A DNA stretch of 64,000 nucleotides from Pseudomonas sp. KBW05 (GTDB lineage: Bacteria; Pseudomonadota; Gammaproteobacteria; Pseudomonadales; Pseudomonadaceae). Where the stretch lies: NCBI RefSeq assembly GCF_003852405.1, contig NZ_QAJM01000009.1:361219-425218 (forward strand), given 5' to 3'. Below, piece after piece: positions 1-9,686 of this stretch; position 1 is the first letter of the stretch, and every line of letters starts with the position of its first letter. The position numbers were made by a program, and so were the translations under genes. The notes beneath the pieces were generated by a model. That model ran no database searches, was not told the DNA's origin, and worked only from the letters and a program-made list of their open reading frames with translations.

Positions 1-893
1 GCCCGGTGGACGCCATCGTGGGTGCCGCCAAACTGATGCACACGGTGATCAGCGACGAGTGCACGGGCTGCGACCTCTGCGTGGCACCTTGCCCGGTTGA
101 CTGCATCGATATGCGGCCGCTGGTTAACCTGGTGCCAATGGTGGGTGGATTGGCGGCCAACGAACACGAGCAGCATGAACGCGGCCTCAAGCGTGACCGT
201 GCGCGGCGGCGTTATGAACAGCGCAACGCGCGCTTGCAGCTGGAGGAACAACGCCAGCTAGCAGAACGCCTGGCACGGGCCAAGCGCACGGTGCCGACGC
301 ACACTGCACCCGCAGATACAGGGCAAGCTGCCTCGGATGCAGCGATCAAGAAAGCCAAGATCGGCGTCGCCATGAGCCGTGCGCAGTTGCATAAATCCTT
401 GAAAGCCTTCGGCCATCCGCCAACGTTTGAGCAACAATCGCAACTGATCATCCTGCAACAACAGTTCGAAGCCGCGGAGCAAGCATTGGCGGCGCTAGAA
501 GCGAGCAGCCCGCCTCCGCTCCCTGCCAACAAAGACCCCGAGCTCAAGCGCGCGAAAATCCAGTTGGCCATGCGGCGCGCTGAGTTGAAAAAGGCTCAAG
601 AGCAGTGCGCCGACGAGCAACAGCTGGCAACGCTCAGCGCGGCATTGACCGCTGCCGAGCACGCCCTGCATGACGTCGAGGCGATCTCCGAGCAACCCCG
701 CCCAGACTTACAGCGCGTGGAAAAACGCCCCATTGATGCCCAACTGCGCCAGCTGAAAACCGCCCTGGCCTACGCCCGCGCGGATGTCAGCAAATTACAG
801 CGCCAACCGGGCATCGACGCAGAAGCGCTGGCTGCGGCGCAACACAAACTGGAAGAGGTGCAGCGCCAGGTCGATACCCATGTCGGCGCCTGA
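1..893 (+). CDS. rnfB: RnfB/RsxB-type ferredoxin subunit, 5' truncated
   Basis: The reading frame is open at the left edge, so this is the 3' part of a gene. The first about 35 residues carry a bacterial 4Fe-4S pattern (CTGCDLC followed by CPVDCIDM), preceded by PVDAIVGA, as in the second ferredoxin cluster of RnfB/RsxB, an electron-transfer subunit of the membrane Rnf/Rsx complex. Downstream is a long charged, Ala/Gln/Leu-rich region that looks like coiled coil. It contains three related blocks of about 50 residues, starting near [29 protein letters not shown] and [15 protein letters not shown]. The next gene is nth, with no rnfC, D, G or E between, so the complex partners are not encoded downstream. 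RnfB identity is good; the role of the tail is unknown. Confidence 0.88.
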   Translation, partial: PVDAIVGAAKLMHTVISDECTGCDLCVAPCPVDCIDMRPLVNLVPMVGGLAANEHEQHERGLKRDRARRRYEQRNARLQLEEQRQLAERLARAKRTVPTHTAPADTGQAASDAAIKKAKIGVAMSRAQLHKSLKAFGHPPTFEQQSQLIILQQQFEAAEQALAALEASSPPPLPANKDPELKRAKIQLAMRRAELKKAQEQCADEQQLATLSAALTAAEHALHDVEAISEQPRPDLQRVEKRPIDAQLRQLKTALAYARADVSKLQRQPGIDAEALAAAQHKLEEVQRQVDTHVGA

Positions 894-986
894 CCTCTAT
901 CCTATTGAGGTTGTTGCTTATAGGGCTCCGTGCCTGGAACCGCTTTTCACCATTACGCCGACCGTCTGCAAGGAATTGCCTGCCCC

Positions 987-1625
987 ATGAACGCCGTAAA
1001 ACGCCTGGAAATTTTCCGCAGGTTTCACGAAGACAATCCAGAACCGAAAACCGAACTGGCCTACTCTTCGCCATTCGAATTGTTGATTGCGGTGATTCTG
1101 TCGGCACAATCCACTGATGTGGGCGTGAATAAGGCCACGGCCAAACTGTACCCGGTGGCGAATACACCAGAGGCGATCCATGCCTTGGGCGTCGATGGCT
1201 TATCCGAATACATCAAGACGATTGGCCTTTACAACAGCAAGGCCAAAAATGTCATCGAGACCTGTCGGATGCTGGTGGAGTTGCACGGCGGTGAAGTGCC
1301 GCAAACACGCGAAGCCCTGGAGGCGCTGCCGGGTGTAGGCCGCAAAACCGCGAACGTTGTGCTCAATACGGCATTCCGACAGTTGACCATGGCGGTGGAC
1401 ACCCACATTTTCCGGGTCAGTAACCGGACGGGGATCGCTCGCGGCAAGAATGTGGTGGAGGTGGAAACCCAGCTGATGAAGTTCGTGCCCAAGCCCTATC
1501 TGCTCGACTCCCACCACTGGTTGATCCTGCACGGACGCTATGTTTGCCAGGCACGCAAGCCCCGCTGCGGCAGCTGTCGCATCGAAGACCTGTGTGAATA
1601 CAAGGACAAGACGTCCGACGATTGA
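987..1625 (+). CDS. nth: Endonuclease III
   Basis: Predicted 212 aa base-excision repair enzyme: a DNA glycosylase/AP lyase acting on oxidised pyrimidines. The helix-hairpin-helix LPGVGRKTANVVL contains the catalytic lysine, and VDTHIFR contains the catalytic aspartate. The C-terminus has the C-X6-C-X2-C-X5-C 4Fe-4S loop (CQARKPRCGSCRIEDLC). The ATG at 987 was chosen because MNAVKRLEIF matches the usual N-terminus and length; an upstream in-frame start would add 19 atypical residues. It follows rnfB and precedes the PA3496-type small gene, as in other pseudomonads. Confidence 0.97.
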   Translation: MNAVKRLEIFRRFHEDNPEPKTELAYSSPFELLIAVILSAQSTDVGVNKATAKLYPVANTPEAIHALGVDGLSEYIKTIGLYNSKAKNVIETCRMLVELHGGEVPQTREALEALPGVGRKTANVVLNTAFRQLTMAVDTHIFRVSNRTGIARGKNVVEVETQLMKFVPKPYLLDSHHWLILHGRYVCQARKPRCGSCRIEDLCEYKDKTSDD

Positions 1626-1732
1626 GTAATCATTGTTTTTTTCGATCAGTCGATTGAAAAAATCTTTTTTACCCATTCATGGATTATCGTTATAAGGAGC
1701 GCCAACGGCAGTCTTAGCCCGGAGTGAACCTT

Positions 1733-1915
1733 ATGAGCACTGGCAAAGAACAACTGGATGTAGAAGACGACCTCGTCGCAGAATCGGATGACGATGGCGA
1801 AGCCCCCGTTGCGGAGGTAGCCAAGACCAATCTAAGCAAACGTCGCACTATCGACAATCTTCTGGAAGAGCGACGCTTGCAAAAACAACTGGCCGATTAC
1901 GACTTCGACCTCTGA
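1733..1915 (+). CDS. Small acidic PA3496-family protein
   Basis: Encodes 60 aa, strongly acidic in the first half (DVEDDLVAESDDDGE) and basic in the second (SKRRTIDNLLEERRLQKQL). It resembles the small Pseudomonas family typified by PA3496, always found next to nth, whose function is not firmly known (some databases call it a putative envelope integrity protein). The ATG at 1733 is preceded by GGAG at 1721-1724 with good spacing; an in-frame GTG at 1724 lies within that Shine-Dalgarno and is less likely. No signal peptide or membrane segment is visible. A strong terminator follows. Confidence 0.8.
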   Translation: MSTGKEQLDVEDDLVAESDDDGEAPVAEVAKTNLSKRRTIDNLLEERRLQKQLADYDFDL

Positions 1916-1935
1916 CCTGCCCGTTTACGACCAGA

Positions 1936-1958
1936 AGCCTCCCTGACGGAGGCTTTTT
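1936..1958. terminator. Bidirectional intrinsic terminator
   Basis: AGCCTCC and GGAGGCT arms (1936-1942 and 1948-1954) around a 5-nt loop, followed by T5 on the plus strand. It ends the nth operon and lies close to the 3' end of the convergent response regulator. Confidence 0.85.
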
Positions 1959-2006
1959 GCTAGCTGGCTCACTGGCCGGATATCACGTGAGTTGTTGCAC
2001 CCTCCC

Positions 2007-2639
2007 CTATACGAGCCCGTTGCGTTGGGCCAACTCAATCAGGTCTACCAGCGAGCGTGCATTGAGCTTGAGCAGCAAACGCGTCTTGTAGGTACTGACA
2101 GTCTTGTTGCTCAGGAACATGCCGTCGGCGATCTCCTTGTTGGTTTTACCGCGCGCCAACTGCTGCAGCACCATCATCTCCCGGCCCGAAAGGCGCTCGA
2201 CCATATCGGCCTCACTCGCGTTGCCCATGGTTGAGCGCACCGAGTTCAACGCCTGGTTCGGGAAATAGCTGTAGCCGGAGAGCACCGCCTTGATGGCGCT
2301 CAACAACTCAGTCAAATCCTGCTGCTTGCAGACGTAACCCGCAGCGCCAGCCTGCATGCAACGCATGGAGAAATGACCAGGCGCCTGGGACGTCAGCACC
2401 AGCACCTTGAATGGAGCTGGCTGTTTGACGGAGGAAAGCCGGCAAATAACTTCCAGCCCATCGAGCTTGGGAATTCCAATATCCAGTATGACGATGTCCG
2501 GCATATGCTCCCGTGCAAGTTGCAACGCATCGACACCGTTATCGGTCTCGGCAACGACCTCATAACCATGACGCTCCATTAGCATACGCACAGCAAGACG
2601 AATGACGGGATGATCATCCACGATCAGCACTTTATTCAT
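2007..2639 (-). CDS. NarL/FixJ-family response regulator, BvgA/EvgA-like
   Basis: A 210 aa two-domain regulator. Residues 1 to about 120 form a receiver with acidic pocket VDDHP (D8, D9), phospho-acceptor D53 in VILDIGIPKLDG, and lysine in YVCK. Residues about 145-208 are a LuxR-type helix-turn-helix (LSGREMMVLQQLARGKTNKEIA, FLSNKTVSTYKTRLLLKL). The wording of the receiver (DIGIPKLDGLEVI) and of the HTH is very close to BvgA/EvgA and to Pseudomonas RocA-type regulators, which act with hybrid sensor kinases. No sensor gene is adjacent, so the partner must be elsewhere. It is followed by the terminator at 1936-1958 and preceded by an unusually AT-rich upstream region. Confidence 0.9.
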   Translation of the reverse strand: MNKVLIVDDHPVIRLAVRMLMERHGYEVVAETDNGVDALQLAREHMPDIVILDIGIPKLDGLEVICRLSSVKQPAPFKVLVLTSQAPGHFSMRCMQAGAAGYVCKQQDLTELLSAIKAVLSGYSYFPNQALNSVRSTMGNASEADMVERLSGREMMVLQQLARGKTNKEIADGMFLSNKTVSTYKTRLLLKLNARSLVDLIELAQRNGLV

Positions 2640-3225
2640 AAGGAAAGTCCAATTTCGCTGTTCGAATTATTCAGAGCAAGCACAATAGCCTAGTCGTTTC
2701 CTAGTTGGCATAGCGCTCCCCCCTGAGTAACAGCAAGCAGAGACCCAAGCCACAACGATATAGGAATAAGCCTACAAAAAAACACTGATTCAGATGTATC
2801 GAGTTTTACGGGGGCTTTCAGACTTTTCTGGGCCCACACATAATTTGAATGAAATATCCAACGGGTACGAGGCAAGCGGTAAAGGTAGCGCACATGACTT
2901 TCAGCAAATGCCCCTTGCTTGTTGCCTTCGCGCAGATAAGTCGACAAGAAAAACCCTATCATTTCAGTTCCCTTAAAAATATTCACTTACACCATTATTT
3001 CCTACAGACATTTCCCCAAGAAACACCCTTATCACACTTATATGAGTGAATATTCTGTAAGACATGGTTCCTATTTCGGTGTAAATAATTCATTTTCCTT
3101 TTAATACGCCACCCCAGAACATTTTCCTACACCCACAACACTTCAGAAGCGCTAACTACTCAACACTCTTTAAACATTGATAAACATTCCCCAACACACG
3201 GTATCGCCTTGCTTTTTTAACAGGC
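2640..3225. other. AT-rich intergenic region
   Basis: About 590 bases between the start of the response regulator and the argG terminator. It is visibly richer in A and T than the flanking genes and contains many short A/T runs. Small open frames here lack a convincing ribosome site or recognisable protein. It probably holds the regulator's promoter. I see no tRNA-like fold or clear small RNA. Confidence 0.5.
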
Positions 3226-3256
3226 AAAAAAAAGGCCCCTTTAACAAGGGGCCTTT
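3226..3256 (-). terminator. argG intrinsic terminator
   Basis: Perfect 10-bp stem AAAGGCCCCT (3231-3240) and AGGGGCCTTT (3247-3256) with a 6-nt loop. Read on the minus strand it is followed by a run of eight U residues, some of which can also pair into the stem. Confidence 0.9.
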
Positions 3257-3275
3257 CTTAAAGCGTCACGGGCAC

Positions 3276-4493
<1,218 letters not shown>

Positions 4494-4552
4494 GCCATCA
4501 CTCCACGGGGTTGTACGGAAAGGCGACGATTCTACCGATCAAAACCGTGAAA

Positions 4553-4589
4553 TTACAGGGGCGCGACAGCAAATGAAGATAAAGCGACA
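4553..4589. promoter_or_regulatory. Putative ArgR operator of argG (two direct half-sites)
   Basis: The P. aeruginosa ArgR half-site is TGTCGC-N8-AA, or TT-N8-GCGACA on the other strand. An exact match lies at 4553-4568. A second copy with one mismatch (TG-N8-GCGACA) lies at 4574-4589. The GCGACA cores are 21 bp apart, about two helical turns, as expected for direct-repeat ArgR sites. They lie 60-96 bp upstream of argG. Confidence 0.6.
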
Positions 4590-4622
4590 GATTATGTCGA
4601 ACGAGCGACCGATGGTCGCACG

Positions 4623-5531
4623 TCAGGAGGTAGCGGCTGGGTTGCTCGGCCCGGTGGCCGTGGGCGCCGGTTTCTCGGGGGCTGCCACCCGCTCCAGTTG
4701 AATATTGACGCGGCGGTTGCGCGCGCGGTTGGCGGCATTGGTGTTGGGCGCCAGGGGGTAGCTTTCGCCGTGGAACCGCAGGGTGACCTGCGACTCCTCA
4801 ATGCCGTTGGCCTTGAAGTACTCCATGACTGCCAAGGCGCGCCGGCGCGAAACATCGCGATTGGTCAACCGATTGCCGCTGTTGTCCGAATGGCCATTGA
4901 GCTCGATGTGGTTGACGGTGGGGTCAGCCTTCATGAATTCAACAATCACCGCCAGCTTCTGCTTGGCTGCGGCGTCCAATTCGATGCCGCCACCTGGAAA
5001 GCCGACTTCCGTCTGCTTGACCTGGTCGTAGTTCATCGGCAGCAATTTGGCGGTACACAGTTGGTAGTCGCTGTAGGCCTTGTTGAAGCGCACCGGCAAC
5101 AGGCGGATTTCCGAGTAGCCACCTTCGCGCCCGTAATGCCGAACCGTCGGCGAGCGCCCCTCAAGCAAGCCGTTGAAAAGCCGCCCCGCCTGGGCCTGGG
5201 AACTGTTGAACAACACATCGCCACTGCCGGCACGCACTGCACCCAGGTTGATATCACCCCGGCCAGGCTGCCAGGGTGCCGCAGCGGCCAACAAGGTCGC
5301 AGAACCTGCCCCCAGCGATCCGCCATAGGCTTTCAGACGAAACGTCGCCTGCTCGCCCGCCCGGCGCACGAACTCACCCGAACCGAAGTCGGTGATCGGC
5401 TGGGTCAGACGGCACTCAAACTTGTCGCCCTCCACCTTCCACTCAATATTCTCCAGACGTGTCTGGAACGTGAGGGCCATCGCAGGCAGGCTGGCGAACA
5501 CACTGAGCAGGGCTAGATATTGCTGGCGCAC
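4623..5531 (-). CDS. motY: Flagellar motor protein MotY (OmpA-like)
   Basis: About 302 aa, exported. A signal peptide (RQQYLALLSVFASLPAMA) is followed by a beta-rich N-terminal domain (LTFQTRLENIEWKVEGDKFECRL region). A C-terminal OmpA-like peptidoglycan-binding domain of about 100 residues (IELNGHSDNSGN, NRDVSRRRALAVMEYF, NRARNRRVNI) comes next. This arrangement, next to pyrC and argG, fits MotY, which anchors the flagellar stator around the motor. The GTG at 5531 is preferred because GGAG lies 6 nt before it; an in-frame GTG at 5543 has no good ribosome site. A Pro/Ala-rich tail ends the protein. It is divergent from pyrC. Confidence 0.88.
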   Translation of the reverse strand: MRQQYLALLSVFASLPAMALTFQTRLENIEWKVEGDKFECRLTQPITDFGSGEFVRRAGEQATFRLKAYGGSLGAGSATLLAAAAPWQPGRGDINLGAVRAGSGDVLFNSSQAQAGRLFNGLLEGRSPTVRHYGREGGYSEIRLLPVRFNKAYSDYQLCTAKLLPMNYDQVKQTEVGFPGGGIELDAAAKQKLAVIVEFMKADPTVNHIELNGHSDNSGNRLTNRDVSRRRALAVMEYFKANGIEESQVTLRFHGESYPLAPNTNAANRARNRRVNIQLERVAAPEKPAPTATGPSNPAATS

Positions 5532-5687
5532 GGGAGGCTCCACTGGTTTCTACAACACTTCAAAGCGTCATACATCGATAAGGCATACGAAAGGCTATCG
5601 GATGCATCCTGCAAAACTTGATAGCGAGTGCCTGCAAGAGTCTTTTCCGGTAGCATTCCCACCAGATTGACCCGCCTGGAATCCCCA

Positions 5688-6734
5688 ATGTCCGACCGCC
5701 TGACCCTGCTGCGTCCCGACGACTGGCATATTCATCTTCGCGATGGTGCTGCGTTGCCCCAAACCGTGGCCGATGTTGCGCGCACGTTTGGCCGCGCCAT
5801 CATCATGCCTAACCTGGTACCTCCGGTGCGTAATGCCGCTGAAGCCGACGCCTATCGCCAGCGTATCCTCGCTGCGCGGCCGGCCGGCAGCCGCTTCGAA
5901 CCGCTGATGGTGCTCTACCTCACCGACCGCACCCAGCCCGAAGAGATTCGTGAAGCCAAGGCCAGCGGTTACGTGCACGCCGCCAAGCTGTACCCGGCTG
6001 GCGCGACCACCAACTCCGATTCCGGCGTGACCAGTATCGACAAGATCCTGCCGGCCATCGAAGCCATGGCCGAAGTCGGCATGCCGCTGCTGATTCACGG
6101 TGAAGTCACCCGTGGCGATGTAGACGTGTTCGACCGCGAGAAGATCTTCATCGACGAGCATATGCGCCGTGTGGTCGAGCTGTTCCCGACCCTCAAGGTG
6201 GTGTTCGAACACATCACCACCGCCGATGCCGTGCAGTTCGTCACCGAGGCTTCGGCCAACGTGGGCGCAACCATTACTGCCCATCACCTGCTGTACAACC
6301 GCAACCACATGCTGGTGGGCGGGATTCGGCCGCATTTCTATTGCCTGCCGATCCTCAAGCGCAACACCCACCAGGTGGCGTTGCTGGATGCCGCGACCAG
6401 CGGTAACCCGAAGTTCTTCCTCGGTACCGACTCGGCGCCCCACGCCCAGCATGCCAAGGAAGCCGCGTGCGGCTGTGCCGGTTGCTACACCGCTTATGCG
6501 GCGATCGAGCTGTACGCCGAAGCGTTCGAACAGCGCAACGCCCTGGACAAGCTTGAAGGTTTTGCCAGCCTCAACGGCCCGCGTTTCTACGGCCTGCCGG
6601 CAAATACCGACCGTATCACCCTGGTCCGTGAAGACTGGACCGCCCCTGCCAGCCTGCCGTTTGGCGAGCTGACCGTTATCCCGCTGCGCGCCGGTGAAAC
6701 ACTGCGCTGGCGCCTGCTGGAGGAAAGCAAGTGA
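5688..6734 (+). CDS. pyrC: Dihydroorotase
   Basis: A 348 aa class II (E. coli PyrC-type) dihydroorotase of pyrimidine synthesis; it interconverts carbamoyl-aspartate and dihydroorotate. Metal-binding DWHIHLRDG is near residue 13, the lysine expected to be carboxylated lies in [14 protein letters not shown], and further ligands lie in LLIHGEV, FEHITT and LGTDSAPHA. The ATG at 5688 was chosen over an upstream in-frame start because [17 protein letters not shown] is the standard N-terminus. Its stop codon overlaps the GTG start of rnt (GTGA), so the two genes are coupled. Confidence 0.97.
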   Translation: MSDRLTLLRPDDWHIHLRDGAALPQTVADVARTFGRAIIMPNLVPPVRNAAEADAYRQRILAARPAGSRFEPLMVLYLTDRTQPEEIREAKASGYVHAAKLYPAGATTNSDSGVTSIDKILPAIEAMAEVGMPLLIHGEVTRGDVDVFDREKIFIDEHMRRVVELFPTLKVVFEHITTADAVQFVTEASANVGATITAHHLLYNRNHMLVGGIRPHFYCLPILKRNTHQVALLDAATSGNPKFFLGTDSAPHAQHAKEAACGCAGCYTAYAAIELYAEAFEQRNALDKLEGFASLNGPRFYGLPANTDRITLVREDWTAPASLPFGELTVIPLRAGETLRWRLLEESK

Positions 6735-7402
6735 GTGAAGACCATTACGACGACGAACACGAGCACAGTGGTGGCGGCTCCCGTCACCCGATGGCCGAGC
6801 GGTTTCGCGGCTATCTGCCGGTTGTCATCGACGTAGAAACCGGTGGTTTCAACTGCGCCACCGACGCGTTGCTGGAAATCGCCGCAACGACCATTGGCAT
6901 GGATGAACAGGGTTTTGTGTTCCCGGAACACACCCACTTCTTCCGCGTCGAGCCGTTTGAAGGCGCGAATATCGAAGCAGCCGCTTTGGAGTTCACCGGC
7001 ATCAAGCTCGATCACCCACTGCGCATGGCCGTGAGTGAAGAAGCCGCGCTGACCGATATCTTCCGTGGCGTGCGCAAAGCGTTGAAGGCCAATGGCTGCA
7101 AACGCGCGATCCTGGTCGGGCACAACAGCAGCTTCGACCTCGGCTTCCTGAACGCCGCCGTGGCGCGGTTGGACATGAAGCGCAACCCGTTCCACCCGTT
7201 CTCCAGCTTCGACACCGCCACCCTCGCAGGCCTGGCTTACGGCCAGACCGTACTGGCCAAAGCCTGCCAGGCAGCCGGTATCGACTTTGACGGTCGCGAA
7301 GCCCACTCGGCGCGCTACGACACCGAGAAGACGGCTGATCTGTTCTGCGGCATCGTCAATCGCTGGAAGCAGATGGGCGGCTGGGAAGATTTCGGCGACT
7401 GA
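6731..7402 (+). CDS. rnt: Ribonuclease T
   Basis: A 223 aa DEDDh-family 3'-5' exoribonuclease that trims tRNA and stable RNA 3' ends. Exo [10 protein letters not shown] is near residue 32, Exo II in [13 protein letters not shown], and Exo III with catalytic His in [16 protein letters not shown]. It starts with GTG, overlapping the pyrC stop by 4 nt. A bidirectional terminator follows the gene. Confidence 0.96.
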   Translation: MSEDHYDDEHEHSGGGSRHPMAERFRGYLPVVIDVETGGFNCATDALLEIAATTIGMDEQGFVFPEHTHFFRVEPFEGANIEAAALEFTGIKLDHPLRMAVSEEAALTDIFRGVRKALKANGCKRAILVGHNSSFDLGFLNAAVARLDMKRNPFHPFSSFDTATLAGLAYGQTVLAKACQAAGIDFDGREAHSARYDTEKTADLFCGIVNRWKQMGGWEDFGD

Positions 7403-7420
7403 GCCATTTCCCGCCCATAA

Positions 7421-7450
7421 AAAAACCGGCCTTCTCAGGCCGGTTTTTTT
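7421..7450. terminator. Bidirectional terminator between rnt and peroxiredoxin
   Basis: AAAAACCGGCC (7421-7431) and GGCCGGTTTTTTT (7438-7450) with a 6-nt loop. The A and T runs on either side serve both convergent genes. Confidence 0.92.
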
Positions 7451-7466
7451 GTACCTCGACGCAGGC

Positions 7467-8069
7467 TTACAGCTTGCCAGCGTTCTCGGTCAGGTAAGCC
7501 GCAACGCCTTCTGGCGAAGCGTTCATGCCTTTGTCGCCTTTTTTCCAGTTGGCTGGGCAGACTTCGCCGTGCTCTTCGTGGAATTGCAGAGCGTCGACCA
7601 GGCGGATCAGCTCTTCCATGTTACGGCCCAGTGGCAGGTCGTTGATGATCTGGGAGCGTACAACGCCCTTGTCATCGATCAGGAACGCGCCACGGAAAGC
7701 TACGCCGCCTTCGGATTCAACGTCGTAAGCCTTGGCAATGTCGTGCTTCATGTCGGCAGCCATGGTGTATTTGACTTTGCCGATGCCGCCATCATTGATG
7801 GCGGTGTTGCGCCAGGCGTTGTGGGTGAAATGGGAGTCGATGGAAACGGCTACCACTTCAACGTTGCGCGCCTTGAAATCGTCCATGCGGTGGTCCAGAG
7901 CGATCAGCTCCGAAGGGCAGACGAAGGTGAAGTCCAGCGGGTAGAAGAACACCAGGCCGTATTTGCCTTTGATGGCTTCAGACAGCTTGAAGCTGTCAAC
8001 GATTTCGCCATTGCCGAGGACGGCGGGTACGTCGAAATCCGGGGCTTGTTTGCCGACGAGTACGCTCAT
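7467..8069 (-). CDS. 2-Cys peroxiredoxin (AhpC/TSA family)
   Basis: A 200 aa thiol peroxidase that reduces hydrogen peroxide and organic peroxides. The peroxidatic cysteine is in FTFVCPSE near residue 50 and the resolving cysteine in GEVCPANW near the C-terminus, so it is a typical 2-Cys Prx with a normal GxF loop region. The ATG at 8069 has AGGAG 7 nt upstream; longer in-frame starts add a non-conserved leader. In Pseudomonas this gene lies between rnt and bfd, as here. Its reductant (AhpF or thioredoxin) is not encoded nearby. Confidence 0.95.
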   Translation of the reverse strand: MSVLVGKQAPDFDVPAVLGNGEIVDSFKLSEAIKGKYGLVFFYPLDFTFVCPSELIALDHRMDDFKARNVEVVAVSIDSHFTHNAWRNTAINDGGIGKVKYTMAADMKHDIAKAYDVESEGGVAFRGAFLIDDKGVVRSQIINDLPLGRNMEELIRLVDALQFHEEHGEVCPANWKKGDKGMNASPEGVAAYLTENAGKL

Positions 8070-8243
8070 TGGGTATCTCCTGATGTGAGGGTGACGATTG
8101 AAGTAAAAGGACCGGCCCAGTCTGGCGCGCATAAGCGACAGCCCTGTGACGCAGTCACGCTTCGTGAAGATCGATCATCATACACTGAAAAAACCGTTCG
8201 TCAGTGCGGGCACGCTGCCAGCGAAGACCCTACGAATCCACTT

Positions 8244-8258
8244 TGACAATCATTCTCG
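8244..8258. promoter_or_regulatory. Putative Fur box upstream of bfd
   Basis: TGACAAT-C-ATTCTCG matches 11 of 14 defined positions of the 7-1-7 Fur pattern TGATAAT-N-ATTATCA. It lies 53 bp before the bfd start codon in the gap shared with the divergent peroxiredoxin gene. Low-iron induction of bfd through Fur is established in Pseudomonas. Confidence 0.55.
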
Positions 8259-8310
8259 TTAACATTAAGATCCACCGCACTTAAGCCTAAACCCGCGACG
8301 GTTCTCCCTT

Positions 8311-8529
8311 ATGTATGTCTGCCTCTGTACTGGCGTCACCGACGGACAAATCCGCGAAGCAATCTACGAAGGTTGCTGCAGCTACAAGGAAGTGCGTGAA
8401 ACCACCGGCGTTGCCAGCCAGTGCGGTAAATGTGCCTGCCTCGCCAAGCAAGTGGTACGGGAAACCCTGACGCAGCTGCAAACAGCCCAGGCCGCGATCC
8501 CTTATTCAGCAGAATTTACACACGCTTAA
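8311..8529 (+). CDS. bfd: Bacterioferritin-associated ferredoxin
   Basis: A 72 aa [2Fe-2S] protein that docks on bacterioferritin and reduces its haem to release stored iron. The four cluster cysteines are in the N-terminal MYVCLC (C4, C6) and in SQCGKCAC further on, the standard Bfd pattern. It has its own terminator and is followed by the bacterioferritin gene. The upstream Fur-like site implies expression under iron limitation. Confidence 0.97.
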   Translation: MYVCLCTGVTDGQIREAIYEGCCSYKEVRETTGVASQCGKCACLAKQVVRETLTQLQTAQAAIPYSAEFTHA

Positions 8530-8547
8530 ATCGGCGTGTTTTAAAGA

Positions 8548-8572
8548 ACCGGACTCAGTGTCCGGTTTTTTT
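8548..8572 (+). terminator. bfd terminator
   Basis: ACCGGAC (8548-8554) and GTCCGGT (8560-8566) stem, 5-nt loop, followed by T7. It separates bfd from bfr transcription. Confidence 0.88.
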
Positions 8573-8730
8573 ATGCCCGCAATTCAATTAGTTAGCGCCA
8601 AGACGCGGAACAGAAACATTCTTACTCCGATTAATTTTCATTTATTATTCAATAACTTAGGTTTGACACTAAGGTTTTCGCCGCTCAAACTCCGCCTTAT
8701 ACACAGCGATTACAGGGCAGGACCCCAGTC

Positions 8731-9201
8731 ATGAAAGGCGACATCTCAGTCATCCAGCAACTCAACAAAATCCTTGCCAATGAACTGGTCGCGATCAATC
8801 AGTACTTCCTGCATGCACGCATGTATGACGATTGGGGCCTGGAAAAGCTCGGCAAGCGTGAATACAAAGAATCCATCAAGGCCATGAAGGACGCCGACGC
8901 GCTGATCAAGCGCATCCTGTTCCTGGAAGGCCTGCCGAACGTGCAGGACCTGGGCAAGCTGAACATCGGCGAGCACACCCAGGAAATGATCAGCAGCGAC
9001 CTCAAGTTCGAGCAGAAGAGCCACAGCGACCTCAAGGCCGCCATCGCGCACTGCGAAACCAAAGGCGACTTCGGCAGCCGCGAACTGCTGGAAGATATCC
9101 TGGAAGACCAGGAAGAACACATCGACTGGCTGGAAACCCAACTGGGCCTGATCGACAAAGTCAGCCTGGAAAACTACCTGCAATCGCAGATGGGCGAATA
9201 A
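8731..9201 (+). CDS. bfr: Bacterioferritin, haem-binding subunit lacking ferroxidase ligands
   Basis: A 156 aa ferritin-like four-helix protein starting MKGD. The haem ligand Met52 is present. Of the six ferroxidase residues, E18, E94 and H130 are kept, but E51 is Ala, H54 is Asp and E127 is Gln. The subunit therefore should bind haem but not oxidise iron on its own. Heteromeric bacterioferritins with one ferroxidase-less, Met52-containing subunit and a partner with the opposite pattern are known, including in P. putida. The partner is not in this window. The gene lies after bfd and ends at a terminator shared with grxD. Confidence 0.93.
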   Translation: MKGDISVIQQLNKILANELVAINQYFLHARMYDDWGLEKLGKREYKESIKAMKDADALIKRILFLEGLPNVQDLGKLNIGEHTQEMISSDLKFEQKSHSDLKAAIAHCETKGDFGSRELLEDILEDQEEHIDWLETQLGLIDKVSLENYLQSQMGE

Positions 9202-9221
9202 GCCCTCAGCATGCAGGTATA

Positions 9222-9258
9222 AAAAAGCCCCGCTCTCTCACGAGAAGCGGGGCTTTTT
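9222..9258. terminator. Bidirectional terminator between bfr and grxD
   Basis: AAAAAGCCCCGCT (9222-9234) pairs with AGCGGGGCTTTTT (9246-9258), serving both convergent genes. Confidence 0.92.
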
Positions 9259-9270
9259 ATTGCAGGCGCA

Positions 9271-9609
9271 TCAAGCGTCGGTCTTGGCCGCCGCGTTTGC
9301 CGCTGCTTCTTTGATCAGCGCTTGCAGCGAACCATCAGCCGCCATCTCGACGATGATGTCGCTACCGCCGACCAGCTCACCGGCCACCCACAATTGTGGG
9401 AACGTAGGCCAGTTGGCGTACTTCGGCAGGTTGGCGCGGATTTCAGGGTTTTGCAGGATATCCACGTAAGCGAATTTCTCGCCGCACGCCATGATGGCCT
9501 GGGACGCCTTCGCGGAGAAACCGCACTGAGGAGCGTTAGGTGCGCCCTTCATGTAAAGCAGAATGGTGTTGGCAGCAATCTGCTCTTTGATCGTTTCGAT
9601 GATATCCAT
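9271..9609 (-). CDS. grxD: Monothiol glutaredoxin, Grx4 family
   Basis: A 112 aa monothiol glutaredoxin with the CGFS active site (APQCGFSAKA) and the glutathione-binding WPTFPQLWVAGELVGGSDI segment. Family members bind a glutathione-ligated [2Fe-2S] cluster and take part in Fe-S transfer. Its place beside bfd and bfr suits a role in iron and Fe-S homeostasis. Start ATG at 9609 has GAGGTG upstream. Confidence 0.96.
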   Translation of the reverse strand: MDIIETIKEQIAANTILLYMKGAPNAPQCGFSAKASQAIMACGEKFAYVDILQNPEIRANLPKYANWPTFPQLWVAGELVGGSDIIVEMAADGSLQALIKEAAANAAAKTDA

Positions 9610-9686
9610 GGAACACCTCGGCTGGAACTTTGCGACTCACAGGTCGGCACGGTGGCGCATTGTAACGCAAAATTCCAGCCGGGTGC

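Noticed and set aside
2690-2986. Possible 98-residue gene in the AT-rich gap
   Set aside because: No ribosome site, no recognisable family and atypical composition; kept as intergenic.
8663-8701. Sigma-70 promoter for bfr (TTGACA at 8663-8668)
   Set aside because: The -35 is perfect but no good -10 is found at 16-18 bp; too weak to list.
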